From: Rhodopirellula sp. P2
GTDB taxonomy: Bacteria; Planctomycetota; Planctomycetia; Pirellulales; Pirellulaceae
DNA length: 64,000 nt
Assembly: GCF_028768465.1 (NCBI RefSeq)
Contig: NZ_CP118225.1
Location: 4,631,001 to 4,695,000 of the forward strand
Direction of reading: 5' to 3'
Made by a program: the position numbers and the translations under genes
The notes under the pieces: generated by a model
Told to the model about the DNA's origin: nothing
Database searches by the model: none
Seen by the model: the letters and a program-made list of their open reading frames with translations, nothing else
Shown: piece by piece, positions 36,938-46,374 of the stretch
Position numbering within the stretch: position 1 is the first letter of the stretch
Layout: every line of letters begins with the position of its first letter

Positions 36938-38239
36938 ATGCCCACACGCTTCTTGCTGATCCTCGGCGCGTTCTTGTTGTCCGTGTTGATGTGGGTGGAT
37001 CGAGCGTGCATCTCTGCTGCCAAAGAGGACATGGCAACCGACCTCGGTTTTTCCGACCAACAGATGGGTTGGGTCATGTCCGCCTTCGCACTTGGTTATG
37101 CCCTGTTCCAAGTTCCCAGTGGAAAGTTGGCCGATCGGTTTGGACCACGCAAGGTCATGGCCGTGGTGTGCTTGATTTGGTCCGCCTTCACGGTCCTCAC
37201 GGGAGTCGTTCGCGGCTTGTCGGCCATGGTCGGGCTGCGGTTCCTCTTCGGGATGGGGGAAGCCGGCGGGTACCCCACCCTGGCTCGCGCGTTCACGTCT
37301 TGGTTGCCCATGAACGAACGTGGAATCACCAATTCAATCAGCTTCTCAGGCGGACGTCTGGGCGCTGCTCTGGCGATGCCGGGCGTGGTCTGGCTGATCG
37401 GTGCACTGGGTGGGTGGCAACAAACGTTTTGGTTCTTCGGGGTGATGGGGATCTTGTTTGCAGTCGTCTGGTACACGCTTTTTCGCGATCTGCCCGAGGA
37501 CCATTTCGCGGTGTCGGAATCCGAGGCCGCTCACATCGTGGCATCACGCAATCCCAAACGAGCAGCTCACCTGGAACACGTTGAAGAAGAGCCCATCAAG
37601 TTCCTTCAGATGTTGCGTTCCACCAACATGCTGATGCTGATGTTCCAGTACGTGGCCCACAACTTCACGTTTTTCTTCACCGTCAGTTGGTTCTTCCCTT
37701 ATCTGAAGGAACAGTACTCACTGACCAGCGAACAAACCGGCTTGTACGCCGCCGCGCCCTTGCTGTGCGGTGTGGTCGGCAACTGGTTGGCCGGCTTCAC
37801 CGTCGATCGGCTCTACAGCCGCGGCCAATGGAAACTTTCGCGACGCTTGCCGGCTGCGATCGGGTTTGCACTTGGCGCAATCGGGATGAGCCTGTGTGTG
37901 AACATGACCACTCCCATGTCGGCTGTGATTTGCATGTGCATCGCGATCTTCGGGAGTGACATGATCCTCAGCCCTTCTTGGTCAACCTGCATGGACATCG
38001 GAGGAAAGAGTGCCGGTGCGGTCAGCGGGGCCATGAACATGGTCGGCAACCTGGGTGCCTTCGCGACTTCATTGTCGTTCCCGTACTTGGTCGCCCACTT
38101 CGATGCTCATGAGCCGTTCTTTTACTCGGCTGCGGCACTGAACGTGGTGGCGATCTTCCTGTGGTTCCGCATCTCACCCGACCGTTCCATCGCGGAAGAG
38201 CTGGATGCTGCTTCGCCAATGACAGGAGCCACCACATGA
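36938..38239 (+). CDS. MFS transporter, ACS family (probable acid-sugar symporter)
   Basis: 433 residues and twelve helices. The ACS (anion:cation symporter) signature is clear: SVLMWVDRACISAAKEDMA in the first helix, FALGYALFQVPSGKLADRFG as loop 2-3, and GMGEAGGYPTLARAFTSWLP. This family includes hexuronate, galactonate and tartrate transporters. The stop codon overlaps the start of the next gene (ATGA at 38236-38239), which couples uptake to the dehydrogenase. ATG at 36938, 62 bases after the dehydrogenase-like gene. Confidence 0.9.
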   Translation: MPTRFLLILGAFLLSVLMWVDRACISAAKEDMATDLGFSDQQMGWVMSAFALGYALFQVPSGKLADRFGPRKVMAVVCLIWSAFTVLTGVVRGLSAMVGLRFLFGMGEAGGYPTLARAFTSWLPMNERGITNSISFSGGRLGAALAMPGVVWLIGALGGWQQTFWFFGVMGILFAVVWYTLFRDLPEDHFAVSESEAAHIVASRNPKRAAHLEHVEEEPIKFLQMLRSTNMLMLMFQYVAHNFTFFFTVSWFFPYLKEQYSLTSEQTGLYAAAPLLCGVVGNWLAGFTVDRLYSRGQWKLSRRLPAAIGFALGAIGMSLCVNMTTPMSAVICMCIAIFGSDMILSPSWSTCMDIGGKSAGAVSGAMNMVGNLGAFATSLSFPYLVAHFDAHEPFFYSAAALNVVAIFLWFRISPDRSIAEELDAASPMTGATT

Positions 38240-39285
38240 CCGCCAACCCAACCGCACGAATTTACCGGGGTGCCGTGATTGGTGCCGGTTACTTCAGCCA
38301 GTTCCACTACGACGCCTGGAACCGAATGAGCGACGTTGAGATCGTTGCTTGTTGCGACGTGGATCTCGACAAAGCGAATGAAGTTGCTCAGGCAAATGGG
38401 ATTGGATCGGCCTACACGGACTACCAACGGATGCTTGACCAGCACGAGGTTGACTTTGTGGACATCATCACTCGTCCCGACACCCATCTGCGGATGGTCG
38501 ACGAGATTTCCCAGCGTGGCCACGCCGTCATTTGCCAAAAACCGCTTGCGCCAACGGTGCAGGAAGCCCGCGAATTGGTCACGTTGACTGAGCAGCGAGG
38601 GATTCGCTTCATGGTGCACGAAAACTTTCGATTCCAACCCTGGTATCGCGAGATGAAACAGTTGATGAACGCAGGTGCCATAGGCAGTCGTTTGCACTCC
38701 CTGTCATTTCGAAACCGAGCCGGTGACGGGCACGGTCCAGATGCTTACCTTGCTCGCCAACCCTATTTTCAGACGATGGACAAGTTCCTGATCTTCGAGG
38801 CAGGCATCCACACGATCGACACGTTTCGATACCTCGGTGGCGAGATCGACCAAGCGTGGTGTTGGCACCGCAAACTCAACCCTGTCATCGCGGGGGAAGA
38901 CACCGCCGTGGGCGTCTTCCGTTTTCACGACGGTGCGATGGGGCTGTACGACGCCAATCGTTTCAACGAGTCCACGGCAAAGAATCCTCGCTACACGTTT
39001 GGGGAGGTGTTGTTGGAAGGTGACGAAGGCTCGATCCGCTTGCACGACGACGGTCGTTTGATGATCCAAACCCTGGGTGAATCCGAGCGGGAGCATCCCT
39101 ACACCCCCAGCCAACATGGTTTTGCAGGAGACTGCGTTTTCGCGACCCAGCGACACTTCATCGATCAACTCCAAAACGGCCAAGCCTTTGAAACCGATGG
39201 CGTGAGCTACTTGAAAAGCTTGGCGGTTCAGGAAGCCATGTACGCCTCGTCACAATCCGGATGCTGGGAGACGCCCCAAGAATGA
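38236..39285 (+). CDS. Gfo/Idh/MocA family dehydrogenase, cytoplasmic
   Basis: 349 residues from the ATG at 38236, which overlaps the transporter stop. Rossmann start YRGAVIGAGYFSQFHYDAW, nucleotide-binding CCDVDLDKANE, the conserved pair DTHLRMV and QKPLAP (EKP variant with Gln for Glu), and the catalytic-region FEAGIHTIDTFRYLGG. There is no signal peptide, unlike the copy at 1-1300. It likely oxidises or reduces a sugar acid or its lactone imported by the transporter. The stop overlaps the next start (ATGA). Confidence 0.9.
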   Translation: MTANPTARIYRGAVIGAGYFSQFHYDAWNRMSDVEIVACCDVDLDKANEVAQANGIGSAYTDYQRMLDQHEVDFVDIITRPDTHLRMVDEISQRGHAVICQKPLAPTVQEARELVTLTEQRGIRFMVHENFRFQPWYREMKQLMNAGAIGSRLHSLSFRNRAGDGHGPDAYLARQPYFQTMDKFLIFEAGIHTIDTFRYLGGEIDQAWCWHRKLNPVIAGEDTAVGVFRFHDGAMGLYDANRFNESTAKNPRYTFGEVLLEGDEGSIRLHDDGRLMIQTLGESEREHPYTPSQHGFAGDCVFATQRHFIDQLQNGQAFETDGVSYLKSLAVQEAMYASSQSGCWETPQE

Positions 39286-39929
39286 AAGTCATCGACCTGA
39301 CACTGCGTCTGGAACCTGGGATGCGAGGTTTTGCATCCGAAAGCAAATTCACACTGGCCGAAAATGGCTGGAACGCAAGCACGCTGCACCTGTATTCGCA
39401 TTGCGGCACCCACATGGACGCGCCGCTGCACTTTGAAGCAAGCGAGCAGACGATCGACCAGATTCCGTTGCAAGATTGCATTGGCAATGCCTGGATCGTG
39501 GATTTGACGCACCTCCCGCCCAAAACCCCGATCGAGATCTCGCACCTCGGTGAACTGGCGGAGAGCTTTCCGGCAGGAGACGCGTTGTTACTACGAACGA
39601 TGTGGAGTCAGCATGTTGGCAATCCCACCTACTACCGAGACAACTTTCAACCGATCAGTCCTGACCTGGCACGCTGGATGGTCAAACGAAAAGTTCGCTT
39701 GGTGGGCGTGGAACCCCCGTCGGTCGCGGACGTCAACGACCTGCCGGCGGTGACGGAGATCCATCAGATCTTGCTGGGCGGCAACGTGATCATCGTCGAG
39801 GGGCTGACCAACTTGGACGCCATCTTGGAGCCCCGTTGTTTGTTTGGCGCCATGCCGCTCAAGGTGGCCGGCGGCGATGGTGCGCCATGTCGTGCGTTCG
39901 CGCTCTTGGATTGCCCGATCAATCCTTGA
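39282..39929 (+). CDS. Cyclase family protein (KynB-like metal amidohydrolase fold)
   Basis: 215 residues. The ATG at 39282 overlaps the previous stop by four bases. It has the metal-binding motif HxGTHxDxPxHF at residues 40-51 (HCGTHMDAPLHF), found in kynurenine formamidase and other 'cyclase' (PF04199) enzymes, and VEPPSVADVND near the C-terminus. These enzymes hydrolyse amides or lactones with divalent metals. Within an acid-sugar operon a lactonase or related hydrolase role is reasonable, but inferred. Confidence 0.87.
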   Translation: MKVIDLTLRLEPGMRGFASESKFTLAENGWNASTLHLYSHCGTHMDAPLHFEASEQTIDQIPLQDCIGNAWIVDLTHLPPKTPIEISHLGELAESFPAGDALLLRTMWSQHVGNPTYYRDNFQPISPDLARWMVKRKVRLVGVEPPSVADVNDLPAVTEIHQILLGGNVIIVEGLTNLDAILEPRCLFGAMPLKVAGGDGAPCRAFALLDCPINP

Positions 39930-39977
39930 GACGCTCGAATTTTTGACATCTTGTTTGTCCCCTTCTCTCGAATTCCC

Positions 39978-41378
39978 ATGACAAAAACTCTCTCGGATGC
40001 ACTTCAAGGCGTCGCCGAAGAACGTCCCGAATCATTGCTCCCCAAGATCCGCGAAAACAATCAGCGGTCAAACCGCAAAATCGTTGTGCTGGACGATGAT
40101 CCGACGGGAACGCAAACCGTTTACGACACGCCTGTCCTGACCACCTGGGGCGTGGATGAGTTGGCTGCGGCGTTGAAATCTCCCGCTGATCTGTTTTATG
40201 TGCTCACCAATTCGCGGTCGTTGACGGAACCCGATGCCGTTCGACTGGCCGAAGAGATTGGCAAGAACCTGACCGAAGCCGCTCGCCAAGCCCAACAAGG
40301 ATTTGTCGTTGTCAGTCGCAGCGATTCCACGCTTCGAGGCCATTATCCCGCCGAAGTCGACGCGATCGCGTCCGCGGTGGGAACAACTGATGCCGTTCAT
40401 GTGATTGCGCCATTTTTCTTACAAGGTGGTCGGTTCACGATCGGCGACGTTCACTATGTCGCGGAAGAAGACCGATTGATCCCCGCTGCGGAAACTCCCT
40501 TCGCCAAAGACGCCGCGTTTGGATTTCAAAACAGCGACCTGAAACGTTGGGTCGCCGAGAAACACCATGGAAAGCTCGAAGCCAGCCAGATCGTCTCAGT
40601 CGGACTGAATGAACTCCGTTCGTCGGACCTGACTCCGCTTCAATCTCGTTTGGCCGAATTGCCGCCGGGATCGGTGTGCATCGTCAACGCGGTTTCGATG
40701 CGAGATATCGAAGCCTTCGTTTTTGCTGCCCAATCTGCGGAACAACAAGGGCAAACATTCGTCTACCGGACCGCAGCGAGTTTCGTGCAAGCCTTCGCAG
40801 GGTTGGAGCCGAGGGATTTGCTTCGTGCAAACGAAATGGTGGACGAGGGATCGCAAACCGGTTTGGTGGTCGTCGGCTCGTACGTCCCCAAGACAACCGA
40901 ACAACTGAAGTGCTTGCTCGACAGCGAATCCAATCTGACATCGATTGTGATGGATGTCGACCGGTTGCTGGAGGATGAGAGCGACTCGTACTTGCAGGAA
41001 ATCGTGACCGCCGTGAACGATGGACTGCAGCAATCCAACGTCGTTCTGTCCTCTTCACGAAAACTGGTGACCGGGACCGACGCTGCGGCGAGTCTCGCCA
41101 TTGGAAATCAAGTGTCCAAAGCTCTCGTTTCCGTCGTCGGCAGCCTAACTCAGCGTCCTCGATTCCTGATTGCCAAAGGTGGGATCACCTCCAGCGACGT
41201 TGCAACCAAAGGATTGCGAGCCAAGCACGCCCTGGTGCTCGGGCAAATTCTGCCTGGCGTCCCCGTTTGGAAAATGCCAGCCGACAGCCATCTTCCCGGA
41301 ATTGCCTACGTTGTCTTCCCTGGAAACGTTGGTGGTCCAAACGCGTTGCTCGAAGCCTTTCAAAAACTCAAAGCCTGA
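39978..41378 (+). CDS. DUF1537 four-carbon acid-sugar kinase family protein
   Basis: 466 residues from the ATG at 39978. N-terminal half: VVLDDDPTGTQTVYDTPVLT and SRSDSTLRGHYPAEVDAI, both DUF1537 hallmarks for substrate binding. C-terminal half: RPRFLIAKGGITSSDVATKGL and FPGNVGGPNAL, the ATP-binding part. Characterised members (OtnK, DtnK and related) phosphorylate 3-oxo-tetronates, D-threonate or similar four-carbon acid sugars. This is the best clue to the operon's substrate. No class II aldolase (OtnC type) is encoded next to it, so the downstream split of the phosphorylated acid may occur by the dehydrogenase-like first gene. Confidence 0.92.
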   Translation: MTKTLSDALQGVAEERPESLLPKIRENNQRSNRKIVVLDDDPTGTQTVYDTPVLTTWGVDELAAALKSPADLFYVLTNSRSLTEPDAVRLAEEIGKNLTEAARQAQQGFVVVSRSDSTLRGHYPAEVDAIASAVGTTDAVHVIAPFFLQGGRFTIGDVHYVAEEDRLIPAAETPFAKDAAFGFQNSDLKRWVAEKHHGKLEASQIVSVGLNELRSSDLTPLQSRLAELPPGSVCIVNAVSMRDIEAFVFAAQSAEQQGQTFVYRTAASFVQAFAGLEPRDLLRANEMVDEGSQTGLVVVGSYVPKTTEQLKCLLDSESNLTSIVMDVDRLLEDESDSYLQEIVTAVNDGLQQSNVVLSSSRKLVTGTDAAASLAIGNQVSKALVSVVGSLTQRPRFLIAKGGITSSDVATKGLRAKHALVLGQILPGVPVWKMPADSHLPGIAYVVFPGNVGGPNALLEAFQKLKA

Positions 41379-41398
41379 ATTCATTCCCTGAGGTTCCC

Positions 41399-41815
41399 GT
41401 GTCTGAGACACCACTTTTCAAAAAGCTCGATCACATCGCCATCGTGGTTCGCGATACCGACGAGGCTCTCGAGTTTTACCGCGATCAACTCGGTTTACCG
41501 GTCGTCATCGACGAATGCATCCAGTCCGGCAAAGTGCGTCTGACGCACTTGGACATGGGCAACCTGCATTTGCAACTTGTGCAACCATTGACGGACGATC
41601 ATCCCTTGATGGAGCACCTGAATGAGAATGGGGAGGGGCTTCATCATCTTTGCTTTGAGACCGCAGATGTCGGTCAGACATTCGCAGAGTTGCCGGCCAG
41701 GCGAATGACTCCCAAAAGCGAGACACCGCACGATGGGGTGCTGAAGAAGAAGGCGGGATTCATTGATCCGGCAACCACGCGTGGCGTGATTTGGGAAATG
41801 ACAGGGCCTCAATAG
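41399..41815 (+). CDS. VOC family protein, methylmalonyl-CoA epimerase-like
   Basis: 138 residues. The GTG start at 41399 is supported by GAGG five bases upstream and by the position of the first beta strand (LDHIAIVVRDTDEALEFYRD). The middle strand pair LTHLDMGNLHLQLV and the second half GLHHLCFETADV carry His and Glu metal ligands. ATTRGVIWEM at the end also matches methylmalonyl-CoA epimerase. The operon has no other propionate-pathway gene, so a different glyoxalase-like reaction is equally possible. It starts 20 bases after the kinase stop. Confidence 0.85.
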   Translation: MSETPLFKKLDHIAIVVRDTDEALEFYRDQLGLPVVIDECIQSGKVRLTHLDMGNLHLQLVQPLTDDHPLMEHLNENGEGLHHLCFETADVGQTFAELPARRMTPKSETPHDGVLKKKAGFIDPATTRGVIWEMTGPQ

Positions 41816-41819
41816 CCGC

Positions 41820-42356
41820 ATGCCGACGAACTTGTCCCAGCCGATCCACCTGACCGTCCGGTTTGCTGGATGGATGTTGTTGAGTTGGTTGGCAATGACT
41901 CAGACTCACGAACTGGGGCACGTGGTTGGCGGCTGGATCGGCGGAGCGACCTTGATCGAGGTCGACCTTCGACCATGGCAACTGCCCTATTCAATCCATT
42001 CACCGGATCCCTCGCCACTGATCACCTTGTGGTCAGGACCACTGCTGGGGGTGGTTGTGCCCGTCGCATTCGCAATCGTCGCAAACCGACGCGCGTGGTG
42101 GTTCGTTGCCGACTTTTGCCTGCTCGCCAACGGCACATACCTGGCGCTGGCTTGGTTCAGCGGGGAAGCCTTCCTGGACGCGTCACGGTTGTTTCAGGCA
42201 GGAGCCTCCAAGCTGATGGTTGCCACCTATTGCCTGCTCACCATTGGCGTCGGTTATCCTCGCTTCCGAAACGATTGCATTTGGATGTTGGGCTCTGCCT
42301 CCAAGCCACCGACCGCATGTGAGAAGCTTCCTGACTCGGCCGACGACGCCAATTGA
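41820..42356 (+). CDS. Small HELGH membrane protein (M50-like)
   Basis: 178 residues with four hydrophobic helices. The motif H30-E-L-G-H34 sits at the end of the first helix (TQTHELGHVVGGWIGG). A second element, FLDASRLFQAG, resembles the Asp-containing third-ligand helix of M50 site-2 proteases. The protein is shorter than a usual M50 protease and has no PDZ domain. It starts four bases after the VOC gene stop and is the last gene of the run. No transport or substrate link is evident. Proteolytic activity is inferred from the motif only. Confidence 0.7.
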   Translation: MPTNLSQPIHLTVRFAGWMLLSWLAMTQTHELGHVVGGWIGGATLIEVDLRPWQLPYSIHSPDPSPLITLWSGPLLGVVVPVAFAIVANRRAWWFVADFCLLANGTYLALAWFSGEAFLDASRLFQAGASKLMVATYCLLTIGVGYPRFRNDCIWMLGSASKPPTACEKLPDSADDAN

Positions 42357-42518
42357 TAAAAAGGCCGGAAACACTGGCTGCAACCTCGGCGACGCAGCGA
42401 CCGTTCCGTTGGCCCCGATCCGCTCGGCACATCGTGTTCCCAGCTGGCAGATTGAAAACCGAGAATAGAGATTCGGGTCTCCGAAACACTCCGTCAGCTC
42501 ATCATGATCTCGCGGTGG

Positions 42519-45500
42519 CTAGGCTTGGACTTGTGACGCTTCCATTGCCCCGCTCAGTTCGCCTGAGTTCTCACTCAGTCCGCCAATCACAGTCGTTGTG
42601 TCGGCTTCCACTGGAAGCAGGATGGTGAAGCACGCGCCTTGCCCCGGCGTGGAATCCACCTGGATTGTTCCCCCATGTTGATTGACAACCACGTCGTAGG
42701 CGATCGCCAATCCCTGGCCGGTCCCCTTGCCAACGTCTTTGGTTGTAAAGAACGGATCAAAAACTCGCCTCCGAATGCTCTCTGGCATTCCAGTGCCGGT
42801 GTCCGTCACAGTGATTCGCACGTGACTGCCCACCATCTCCGTGGAGACCGAAATGACGCCTAGATCCGACGATTCCGGCACGTGTTCTTCTTCAATCGCG
42901 TCTGCGGAGTTGACGACCAAATTCAAGATCACCTGACTCAACTGCGCGGGGAAGATCGGAAGCGAATGGACCGTCTCATCCAAATCAAGATTCAAGCGGG
43001 CGACATACTTCCAATGGTTCCTCGCAACAATCGTCGCGTCACGAATCAATTGGTTCAGATCCGTCGTGGTCTTCGCTGAGGTGCCCGGATGGGACATCGT
43101 CTTCATTGCCCGAACGATATCAATCACTCGATTGGCGGCATCGTGAGCTTCCTGAATGGACTCGGTGATATTGCTTTGCAACGAATCAAAGCGACAACTT
43201 GACTCTGCCTTTTGAATGACTGCCTTTGCAAAGTCACTGGGCTGCGAATCGCTTCGCAATTCGCGATAGGTGTTGATGAGTTGAAAGGCGTTGTCGAATG
43301 CCATGTTCAGGTACTCCACATTCCCGAACACGCACTGCATCGGTGTATTGATTTCGTGAGCCACACCGGCGGCCAACTGCCCAATGCTTTCCAGCTTCTG
43401 CGTTTGTGAAAGCTGGCGCTGCATTTCCTTTTTGGTGGAGATGTCACGCAGTACGGCTTGTTGGTAGACCTGCCCCGACAAATTGAACGACACAACGGAG
43501 ATATCACAATCAAAACAGCGTCCCTCTTGGGACATGTGTGTCCACTCGAAGTGGATTTTCCCGTTGGAGTCAAGAAGCTCCATGATCTTGCGTCCTTCGA
43601 CATCCGATCGCTTCCCGTCGGGTTGAAACTCCGGTGAGAGCGAAACGATTTCAAAGCGTGCCATTTCGCTGATGCTCTCAAACCCGAATAACTCAAGAGT
43701 TCGTGGGTTGCAATCCAAAATTTCGCCCTTGGAAAGAAACATAATCGCATCTTGCGATGAATTGAACACCGCCTGCGAACGCTTCTGGCTTTCAATGAGG
43801 GCCAATTCGACACGCTTGCGTTCATTGATCTCCATTGTCGTTCCGGCCAAGTGTGTGGCTTGCCCAGTTTCATCACGCTGCACGACGTGGCCCCGGGCAA
43901 ACAACCAGTTGAAGTCCCCGTGCTCGTTCGCGCACCGCCACTCGATCAGGAACCCTTCTTTTTCACCTGAAATGCATTGATTGATTTCAGCTTCCACATG
44001 GGCCAAATCTTCTGGGTGGATTCGTTCGAACCAAACTTCTGCGGGGTCACCACCTTCGGGCGAACGATGCCCGGTGATTCCATAGCCACGACTGTCGTAA
44101 ACGATCTTTCCTTTGGAAATGTCCCAGTCCCAAATCGACATTTGGCCGCCATCAAGAGCATATTCAATTCGTTCATTCACCCGTTTGACTTTTGCAGCGG
44201 CCTCATGAGTTTCCGTGATGTCATTCTTAATCGCCAAGTATCCGATATGCTCGCCGTCATCATCAAGAAGTGGCTGGATATCCAGGTAGACCCAGTATCG
44301 GCTTCCATCCTTGCGTTGATTCAGCAACTCACCACAAAAGCCCTTTTGGCTCCCCAAGGCTTCTCGAATCAACTGGAGGGTGCCAAGGTCAGTCTCACTG
44401 CACTGGAGAAGATCGCCCGGACATTGGCCTTCCACTTCACTCAACTGATACCCCGTGTTGCGGATAAAGCCCTCATTGACCCACGTGATCCTCCGGTTCA
44501 CATCGGTGATCACCACCTCATTCGTCGTGCGTTCAGCAACCATTGCCAGGCGGCGGAGGTCAACGAGAATGTGGGATGCGATTTTTTGGGCTCGATACGC
44601 GTTGGAACTCAAGGTCAAAACCAAAATGGAGATTACCAAGGTGAAACATCCACCACCAAAGGCAATCGTCCAAACGAGCGAATGAACTGTCGTTGCAAAA
44701 TCCTTCGTTGGAAACACCTCAACAATCCACTGTTGTCCCGCGATTCGTTCGGATGTCCGCCGTTGGAAACCGAGGGAACTCTTGGTGGAATCAGCCGGAC
44801 CGGATGCGAGTTCAAACTGGGAGTCGCCCCCTTCTTGTATGGATAATTTGTACCCCAGTTCATTCCCCGTCGCAGTTTCCAGATTCTCAAAGACCGCCTC
44901 CCCATCAATGACCATCCCAACCCACCCAACAATCGACTTCAAGCGTTCCTCTTCCGTTCTGGGGTTGCCTCGGTAGTGTGGCATCATGAACAGAAAACCT
45001 GATTCATCGGGACCGCTTCCCATCAACTGCAAACGTGGTGTGATGCAAGCCTTCCCCGTCCTTGCGGAACGTTCTGCGGTCTCACGTCGCAAACGATCTT
45101 CGCCGAGATCCAGTCCAACCACGCAATCAAAACGTGTGTTGGGCTGAACAAATTTGATAATGAACCGACCTGGAATCAGCCTGCCACTCCCGACACCCTC
45201 GAATTGCAAACCAGACGATTTGTGAGTGGTGACTCGCAAGGGAGCCAACCCCGACGCCACCAGTTCTTCGCTGAGCTGTTGCGTCGCTTCGGGGGTGTCC
45301 GGGACAACCTCTAAGTACCCAAACGCTTCGGCGCCCAGAAATTCATCTTCGGGATCGATTCGTGAGAGCAGTCGAATGAAGTCGGCATATTGAACCTGTT
45401 CATTTGCTGAGAAGAGACACTGAACTGCAATCAATCCCAACTCGCTTTGTTGCATGCGTCGCTGAAACTCGCCTTGCAAGCGATCGGCCATGTGTTCGAA

Positions 45501-45611
45501 ACGCTGCTGGTCATGCCTCAGTGCGGAACGACGGACCATCTCCACAGTGGCAACCGTCGCGAACACCCCAATGACGGCAATCAGAAGGGAAAGAAGAATG
45601 GTACGTTGCAT
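42519..45611 (-). CDS. Hybrid-free sensor histidine kinase: CHASE, three PAS domains
   Basis: 1030 residues. Helix at 3-25, extracytoplasmic CHASE-like domain at about 40-300, second helix at about 309-336. PAS domains at about 351-470 ([17 protein letters not shown]), 478-600 ([20 protein letters not shown]_3 type) and 605-725 ([22 protein letters not shown]). Phosphoacceptor H752 lies in [14 protein letters not shown]. ATPase boxes are [33 protein letters not shown] and [15 protein letters not shown]. No receiver domain is fused. The ligand of the CHASE domain is unknown. It is encoded 58 bases after the receiver gene on the same strand. ATG at 45611. Confidence 0.93.
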   Translation of the reverse strand: MQRTILLSLLIAVIGVFATVATVEMVRRSALRHDQQRFEHMADRLQGEFQRRMQQSELGLIAVQCLFSANEQVQYADFIRLLSRIDPEDEFLGAEAFGYLEVVPDTPEATQQLSEELVASGLAPLRVTTHKSSGLQFEGVGSGRLIPGRFIIKFVQPNTRFDCVVGLDLGEDRLRRETAERSARTGKACITPRLQLMGSGPDESGFLFMMPHYRGNPRTEEERLKSIVGWVGMVIDGEAVFENLETATGNELGYKLSIQEGGDSQFELASGPADSTKSSLGFQRRTSERIAGQQWIVEVFPTKDFATTVHSLVWTIAFGGGCFTLVISILVLTLSSNAYRAQKIASHILVDLRRLAMVAERTTNEVVITDVNRRITWVNEGFIRNTGYQLSEVEGQCPGDLLQCSETDLGTLQLIREALGSQKGFCGELLNQRKDGSRYWVYLDIQPLLDDDGEHIGYLAIKNDITETHEAAAKVKRVNERIEYALDGGQMSIWDWDISKGKIVYDSRGYGITGHRSPEGGDPAEVWFERIHPEDLAHVEAEINQCISGEKEGFLIEWRCANEHGDFNWLFARGHVVQRDETGQATHLAGTTMEINERKRVELALIESQKRSQAVFNSSQDAIMFLSKGEILDCNPRTLELFGFESISEMARFEIVSLSPEFQPDGKRSDVEGRKIMELLDSNGKIHFEWTHMSQEGRCFDCDISVVSFNLSGQVYQQAVLRDISTKKEMQRQLSQTQKLESIGQLAAGVAHEINTPMQCVFGNVEYLNMAFDNAFQLINTYRELRSDSQPSDFAKAVIQKAESSCRFDSLQSNITESIQEAHDAANRVIDIVRAMKTMSHPGTSAKTTTDLNQLIRDATIVARNHWKYVARLNLDLDETVHSLPIFPAQLSQVILNLVVNSADAIEEEHVPESSDLGVISVSTEMVGSHVRITVTDTGTGMPESIRRRVFDPFFTTKDVGKGTGQGLAIAYDVVVNQHGGTIQVDSTPGQGACFTILLPVEADTTTVIGGLSENSGELSGAMEASQVQA

Positions 45612-45669
45612 GAGGTAGTCCGAGGATGGGGACTTCGTCCGTCAATGAAAAGAGCCGTCCAACCGTTGT

Positions 45670-46095
45670 TCACGCACTCACGGTGAACGGTGAATTCGAT
45701 GATGGCGGGAGACTTTTGTCTTTGCGATGTTGGAACGCACCCTCAATCGCATCAATGATTTCAGTTCGTGGCGAAGGCTTGTTCATCAATCGGAAGACGT
45801 TGGATTGGCTGATCGCTCGTCGCTCGCTCTCTTCGTCCTGATTGCCAGTCAGAATGATGCAAGGGACCTCGGGCCATTCGATCGCAATCGTCTTGACCAA
45901 TTGAATGCCATCCATCACGGGCATCCGCATGTCGCTGACCACGCAACTGATTGGTTTGCTGCTACGAAGAATTTCCAGCGCCAAATGGCCCGATTCTGCG
46001 GTCTCGACCTCGTAGTTGTCTTCCAAGCTACGACGGAGCACCCGCAAGATGATTGTGTCATCATCAACGAATAAAATGCGATCGGTGCTGCACAT
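45670..46095 (-). CDS. Receiver-only response regulator
   Basis: 141 residues. CheY-like receiver with acidic DDD at 11-13, phosphoacceptor D55 in VVSDMRMPVMDG and Lys in FRLMNKPSP. There is no output domain, only a short Ser/Pro tail. It is the first gene of the pair with the CHASE histidine kinase and is presumably phosphorylated by it. The signal then goes to another protein, or the receiver is a phosphate sink. ATG at 46095. Confidence 0.92.
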   Translation of the reverse strand: MCSTDRILFVDDDTIILRVLRRSLEDNYEVETAESGHLALEILRSSKPISCVVSDMRMPVMDGIQLVKTIAIEWPEVPCIILTGNQDEESERRAISQSNVFRLMNKPSPRTEIIDAIEGAFQHRKDKSLPPSSNSPFTVSA

Positions 46096-46314
46096 GCATA
46101 TTGTCCCCGCCTAAGAGAAGCTTTTTTGAGAATGTAGTTGGGGCTCTTTACACTAGCCCTCAGTTCTTCCCAGGCAGCTGCTCGCTTAGCACATTGCGGA
46201 GACGCGCAGCGCATTTTGTTTCCCCAACCGACCAGTCCCTACAATTGGACTTCAGTTGGCGATGCGCACTGGCCATACCTTTGTGCGATCGATCGAACAA
46301 AGAACCTCTCACCT

Positions 46315-46333
46315 CCGCGGCAATGCGCCGCGG
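46315..46333 (-). terminator. Hairpin downstream of the ABC permease gene
   Basis: CCGCGGC (46315-46321) pairs perfectly with GCCGCGG (46327-46333) around a 5-base loop, 42 bases past the permease stop on the minus strand. There is no clean T-tract (only a T-rich stretch further on), so intrinsic termination is uncertain. Confidence 0.4.
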
Positions 46334-46374
46334 TTCCCGTGCCCAGACGCCAATCGCCGCATTCGGCCAGGCGA

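Noticed and set aside
36856-37584. Plus-strand 242-codon frame within the ACS transporter
   Set aside because: Gly/Arg/His-rich out-of-frame reading of the transporter gene.
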